Shown one piece after another: positions 13,668-15,643 of a DNA stretch of 15,643 nt; position 1 is the stretch's first letter; every line of letters begins with the position of its first letter. Origin of the DNA: Candidatus Peribacteraceae bacterium (GTDB lineage: Bacteria; Patescibacteriota; Gracilibacteria; Peribacterales; Peribacteraceae); the NCBI GenBank assembly GCA_018061525.1, contig JAGOUB010000011.1, positions 1-15,643 of the forward strand, read 5' to 3'. The translations under genes were made by a program, and so were the position numbers. Below the pieces are notes generated by a model. The model saw only the letters and a list, made by a program, of their open reading frames with translations, was not told the origin of the DNA and searched no databases.

Positions 13668-14381
13668 TTAGGAGGCGGAGAGGAAGTCGGCCACGAGCTT
13701 GAGGGCCGCCGTATTGTAGGCGTAATCCATGCGCATCGGCCCAAGGACACCCAGGAAACCCTTGTGGCCCCGCACGGAATAGGGCGTGACGAGTAGGCTG
13801 CAGCTCTGGATCTGGGGCAGCAGATGGTCTTCACCGATGTAGGTGCGGACTCCATCGCCGGGAGGCGCCTGGTCGAGGATCTTGGTCAGTTTGGACTCAA
13901 GAACTTCCACCACGCCGCTGGCGAGCAGCGGGTCCAGCTGGAACTCCGGCTGGCGGAGCGTCTGGGCCAGGCCCAGGAAATACACGTCCGGCTTGTGCGG
14001 CACCGTCGCGAAGGCGACGTTTGTGATCATGTGCGACAGGAGGGCGACGGCCTCGTAGGCGCGCTCCTGATCTTTCTGTTTGAAGTACTGGTCCTTCAGC
14101 TCGGCGAATTTCTTCTCCACCGCCTTGATGTGCAGCGACGGTTCCAGAGCGGCTTCCTCGGCATAGAAGCGGTACCCCTTGGCGGTCGGCACGCGGCCGG
14201 CCGAAACGTGCGGCTGCTCCAAGAAGCCTTCCTCGCCCAAGAAGCGCATCTCATTACGGATGGTGGCACCAGACAGCGAAAAACGGCTGTGCCGCTGCAA
14301 TTCCTGGGATCCGACGGGAATCGCGGTCTTGATGAATTGGTCGATGATGGCCATCAGGAGCTTGGCCTGGCGACTGTTCAT
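13668..14381 (-). CDS. hrcA: Heat-inducible transcription repressor HrcA
   Basis: This is a 237-residue protein. Its N-terminal winged helix has RQAKLLMAIIDQFI, then IPVGSQEL, SLSGATIRNEMRFLGEEGFLEQPHVSAGRVPTAKGYRFY (about 35-75), the classic HrcA signature. The C-terminal part (about 95-237) is the dimerisation and GAF-like region, here shorter than the usual 340-residue HrcA. HrcA binds CIRCE operators to repress chaperone genes and is kept active by GroEL. I start at ATG 14381, because the frame upstream to 14420 would run through the -10 box and CIRCE site. It sits without a gap upstream of the ATPase gene; dnaK and grpE are not adjacent in this window. Confidence 0.92.
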   Translation of the reverse strand: MNSRQAKLLMAIIDQFIKTAIPVGSQELQRHSRFSLSGATIRNEMRFLGEEGFLEQPHVSAGRVPTAKGYRFYAEEAALEPSLHIKAVEKKFAELKDQYFKQKDQERAYEAVALLSHMITNVAFATVPHKPDVYFLGLAQTLRQPEFQLDPLLASGVVEVLESKLTKILDQAPPGDGVRTYIGEDHLLPQIQSCSLLVTPYSVRGHKGFLGVLGPMRMDYAYNTAALKLVADFLSAS

Positions 14382-14390
14382 ATCTGTCCC

Positions 14391-14399
14391 AGTATAGCA
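14391..14399 (-). promoter_or_regulatory. Extended -10 promoter of hrcA
   Basis: TGCTATACT on the minus strand (TGn plus -10 TATACT) lies 9 nt before the hrcA ATG, so the message would be almost leaderless. The -35 at the usual distance is weak, as an extended -10 allows. It overlaps the CIRCE site. Confidence 0.65.
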
Positions 14400-14420
14400 C
14401 TCAAAGCGGCCGAGTGCCAT
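14394..14420. promoter_or_regulatory. CIRCE operator (HrcA binding site)
   Basis: ATAGCACTC, nine bases (14403-14411), GAGTGCCAT. This matches the CIRCE consensus TTAGCACTC-N9-GAGTGCTAA at 15 of 18 arm positions, with the inner GCACTC/GAGTGC arms perfect and the N9 spacing exact. It covers the hrcA promoter, so HrcA would repress its own gene and probably the ATPase downstream. Confidence 0.92.
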
Positions 14421-14518
14421 GCAGAAAGGCGTGTTTTTGGCATCTTTGACAGCCCTATTGGCCGGCCCACCGACCCGCTAGACTGGAGCCGCGCCCAACC
14501 CCCAAGGAGGACCTACCC

Positions 14519-14641
14519 GTGCGTCGACTGCAAGAATGGTGGGATGATGCCCTGACTTTGGCCGCCACCGCTGGCGACAGCCTCATCAACTGGATCAAGA
14601 AGTCGCTCTGGAAACCACCCCCGCCCACTGCGGGCGTCTGA
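14519..14641 (+). CDS. Small 40-residue ORF with perfect Shine-Dalgarno
   Basis: A GTG start at 14519 has AAGGAGG at 14504-14510, with an 8-nt spacing. The frame encodes 40 residues: basic start (Met-Arg-Arg), an amphipathic Trp-rich helix (LQEWWDDALTLAATAG, then LINWIKKSLW) and a Pro-rich end (PPPPTAGV). TGA is at 14639-14641. TAGACT at 14479-14484 could be its -10, although a good -35 at the usual distance is not clear. It is followed at once by a hairpin terminator. No family is recognised; the amphipathic shape suggests membrane contact or a peptide regulator. It is divergent from hrcA and lies about 100 nt from the CIRCE site. It is too short for usual gene-calling cut-offs. Confidence 0.6.
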   Translation: MRRLQEWWDDALTLAATAGDSLINWIKKSLWKPPPPTAGV

Positions 14642-14669
14642 CAAAAAAACCGTCCAACTCCGGTTGGAC
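14642..14669 (-). terminator. Hairpin with minus-strand U-tract
   Basis: On the minus strand GTCCAAC, loop CGGA, GTTGGAC is followed by GGTTTTTTTG. It would stop transcription coming from rpmE or gyrA that passes the terminator at 14704-14726. Confidence 0.65.
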
Positions 14670-14671
14670 CC

Positions 14672-14694
14672 GGCCCCGAACAGGGGCCTTTCTT
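14672..14694 (+). terminator. Terminator of the 40-residue ORF
   Basis: GGCCCC, loop GAACA, GGGGCC is a perfect 6-bp stem followed by TTTCTTG. It lies about 30 nt after the small ORF stop and supports that ORF being a transcription unit. Confidence 0.6.
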
Positions 14695-14703
14695 GCAGCC
14701 ACG

Positions 14704-14726
14704 AAAAAGGCGCCTCGCGGCGCCTT
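14704..14726 (-). terminator. Rho-independent terminator of rpmE
   Basis: On the minus strand AAGGCGCC, loop GCGA, GGCGCCTT is a perfect 8-bp stem followed by TTTCG. It lies 24 nt after the rpmE stop. Confidence 0.8.
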
Positions 14727-14749
14727 CTTGAAGTCGTTGGGATGCGCGC

Positions 14750-14965
14750 TCAGGCGGGCTTGGAAGCCGACTGGAGCTTGCGGAAGCGCTCGATGCGGCC
14801 GCCCTTCGTTGTCGTCTGCTTCTTGCCCGTGTACTGGGGGTGGCAAGCGCGGCAGGCTTCGACCGTCTGCGTCTGGACGGTGGAAGGGATCAGGTAGACG
14901 GCCTGGCACGTCGTGCAGGTCGTCTTGGCGTCTTGATGCATCTGAGGGTGGATCGCGGTCTGCAT
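14750..14965 (-). CDS. rpmE: Ribosomal protein bL31 (zinc-binding form)
   Basis: This 71-residue large-subunit ribosomal protein has the family landmarks: the IHP start (residues 5-7), CTTC (17-20), then CRACHPQYTGK (38-48) and GRIERFRK (56-63). The two CxxC pairs mark the zinc-binding (C+) form rather than the zinc-free paralogue. Its length fits the family. The ATG at 14965 has no Shine-Dalgarno, and the -10 TAGAAT is only 12 nt upstream, so the leader is about 5 nt. It is downstream of gyrA on the same strand but has its own promoter. Confidence 0.95.
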   Translation of the reverse strand: MQTAIHPQMHQDAKTTCTTCQAVYLIPSTVQTQTVEACRACHPQYTGKKQTTTKGGRIERFRKLQSASKPA

Positions 14966-14977
14966 AGGAGTGGTGGG

Positions 14978-15005
14978 ATTCTACTGATCAAAAGGGGGAA
15001 TGCAA
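14978..15005 (-). promoter_or_regulatory. Promoter of rpmE
   Basis: On the minus strand TTGCAT (15005-15000), a 16-nt spacer and TAGAAT (14983-14978). It has the same architecture (TTGCNN, N16) as the zinc-ribbon cassettes. Confidence 0.6.
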
Positions 15006-15028
15006 GCTATTCTTGACGTTCGGAGGGC

Positions 15029-15643
15029 TTATTTCTTCTTCTTGGCGGGAGCCTTCTTGGCCTTGCCGGCGCCCACGGGCTTGGGCTCTTCCTGGGCGGC
15101 CTTCAGCTCGGCCAGCTCTTCGGCCTCGTCGACGATGGCCTCCACCTCCTCGGCGCGCTCTTCGGCTGCCGCCTGGGCGATGGCCGCCTCGGCTTCGAGG
15201 TCGCGCATGACGGCCGAGACGGTGGCAACCTTGTCGCTGCCGTTCAGGCGCATGACGATCACGCCCTGCGTGGCGCGGCCGCGGGCCGGGATGCTCGAGA
15301 GGGACATGCGGATGGTCTGGCCCTGGCGGGAGATGCAAATGAGATCACCCTCGCTTCCCTCTTCCAGAACGCAACCACCGATAATGTCGCCAGTCTTGGC
15401 GGTGAGCTGCGCGGACTTCACGCCCGTGCCGCCGCGGCCCTGGAAGCGGTACTGGTCGACGGGCGTCATCTTGCCGAGACCGTTCTCCATGACCACGAGC
15501 ACCATGCTCTTGGCCGCGTCGCTGATGGTTCCGGCCTCCACCACCTCGTCGCCGGTGCCCAGCTTGATGCCGCGCACGCCAGCGGCCGCACGACCCATGG
15601 CGCGCACGTCCTCCTCGGGGAAGCGGATGGCCTTGCCCTTGCG
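15029..15643 (-). CDS. gyrA: DNA gyrase subunit A, C-terminal part (start beyond right edge)
   Basis: The last 204 residues of GyrA. The frame is open to the right edge (KGKAIRFPEEDVRAM...). The repeated beta-pinwheel blades are visible: RAMGRAAAGVRGIKL, MVLVVMENGLGKMT, RFQGRGGTGVKS, GDLICISRQGQTIRM and IPARGRATQGVIVMRL. This domain wraps DNA so that gyrase can introduce negative supercoils with ATP. The pinwheel is followed by a long acidic coiled segment (about 55 residues, Glu/Ala-rich) and a Lys-rich end (GKAKKAPAKKKK). The tail is typical of gyrases where an acidic tail tunes supercoiling. There is no clear hairpin terminator after the stop at 15029, so read-through into rpmE is possible. 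Confidence 0.93.
   Translation of the reverse strand, partial: RKGKAIRFPEEDVRAMGRAAAGVRGIKLGTGDEVVEAGTISDAAKSMVLVVMENGLGKMTPVDQYRFQGRGGTGVKSAQLTAKTGDIIGGCVLEEGSEGDLICISRQGQTIRMSLSSIPARGRATQGVIVMRLNGSDKVATVSAVMRDLEAEAAIAQAAAEERAEEVEAIVDEAEELAELKAAQEEPKPVGAGKAKKAPAKKKK

Noticed and set aside
14446..14484. TTGACA (14446-14451) as -35 for the 40-residue ORF
   Set aside because: The nearest good -10, TAGACT at 14479-14484, is 27 nt away, too long for a sigma70 promoter.
13824..14555. 243-codon plus-strand frame across hrcA
   Set aside because: Antisense of hrcA, whose signature is clear; the frame runs through the CIRCE site and lacks a start signal.

Overview
The window reads as a compact, GC-rich bacterial chromosome piece using the standard bacterial code (TAA, TAG and TGA all act as stops). 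The large FtsK/VirD4-like ATPase with an N-terminal membrane-associated part is of a type I associate with Patescibacteria (CPR, Parcubacteria-like). The gaps are short, many genes end in their own hairpin terminator, and several genes seem to have almost no 5' leader. I infer a GC-rich Patescibacterium with moderate confidence; no rRNA or tRNA is present to confirm it.

Layout. (1) 1-1.8 kb: an AT-richer accessory segment. It holds a zinc-ribbon hypothetical protein running off the left edge on the minus strand, missed by simple ORF calling because its stop lies outside, and a plus-strand cluster of two small lipoproteins flanking a two-TM membrane protein. (2) 1.9-4.04 kb: GC-rich backbone with a VOC/glyoxalase-fold protein, a one-TM small protein, a SAM methyltransferase and a convergent four-TM membrane protein. 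(3) 4.05-6.06 kb: a tandem pair of paralogous zinc-ribbon genes of lower GC. Each is a self-contained cassette of near-consensus promoter, structured leader, ORF and rho-independent terminator. The promoter-to-codon-11 segment is identical over 106 bp in the two copies, and the C-terminal and terminator segments are nearly identical, while the middle has diverged. (4) 6.07-10.8 kb: a six-cysteine lipoprotein, a Nudix hydrolase, an MFS transporter, a ChbG/YdjC-type deacetylase, a small two-TM protein and an unrecognised 166-residue protein, most as single-gene units with clear terminators. (5) 10.8-14.4 kb, minus strand: hrcA (heat-shock repressor) with an overlapping CIRCE operator, followed without a gap by the 953-residue ATPase. 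(6) 14.5-15.6 kb: an uncatalogued 40-residue ORF with a perfect Shine-Dalgarno and its own terminator, then rpmE (bL31) and the C-terminal end of gyrA on the minus strand.

How it works together. HrcA binding to its CIRCE site would repress its own promoter and, by read-through, could make the downstream ATPase heat-responsive. gyrA and rpmE are housekeeping. The cassettes at 4.05-6.06 kb are the most unusual part: two copies of an unrecognised zinc-ribbon family with invariant expression signals and variable cores. This may be one locus of a larger dispersed family, which cannot be tested from this window alone.
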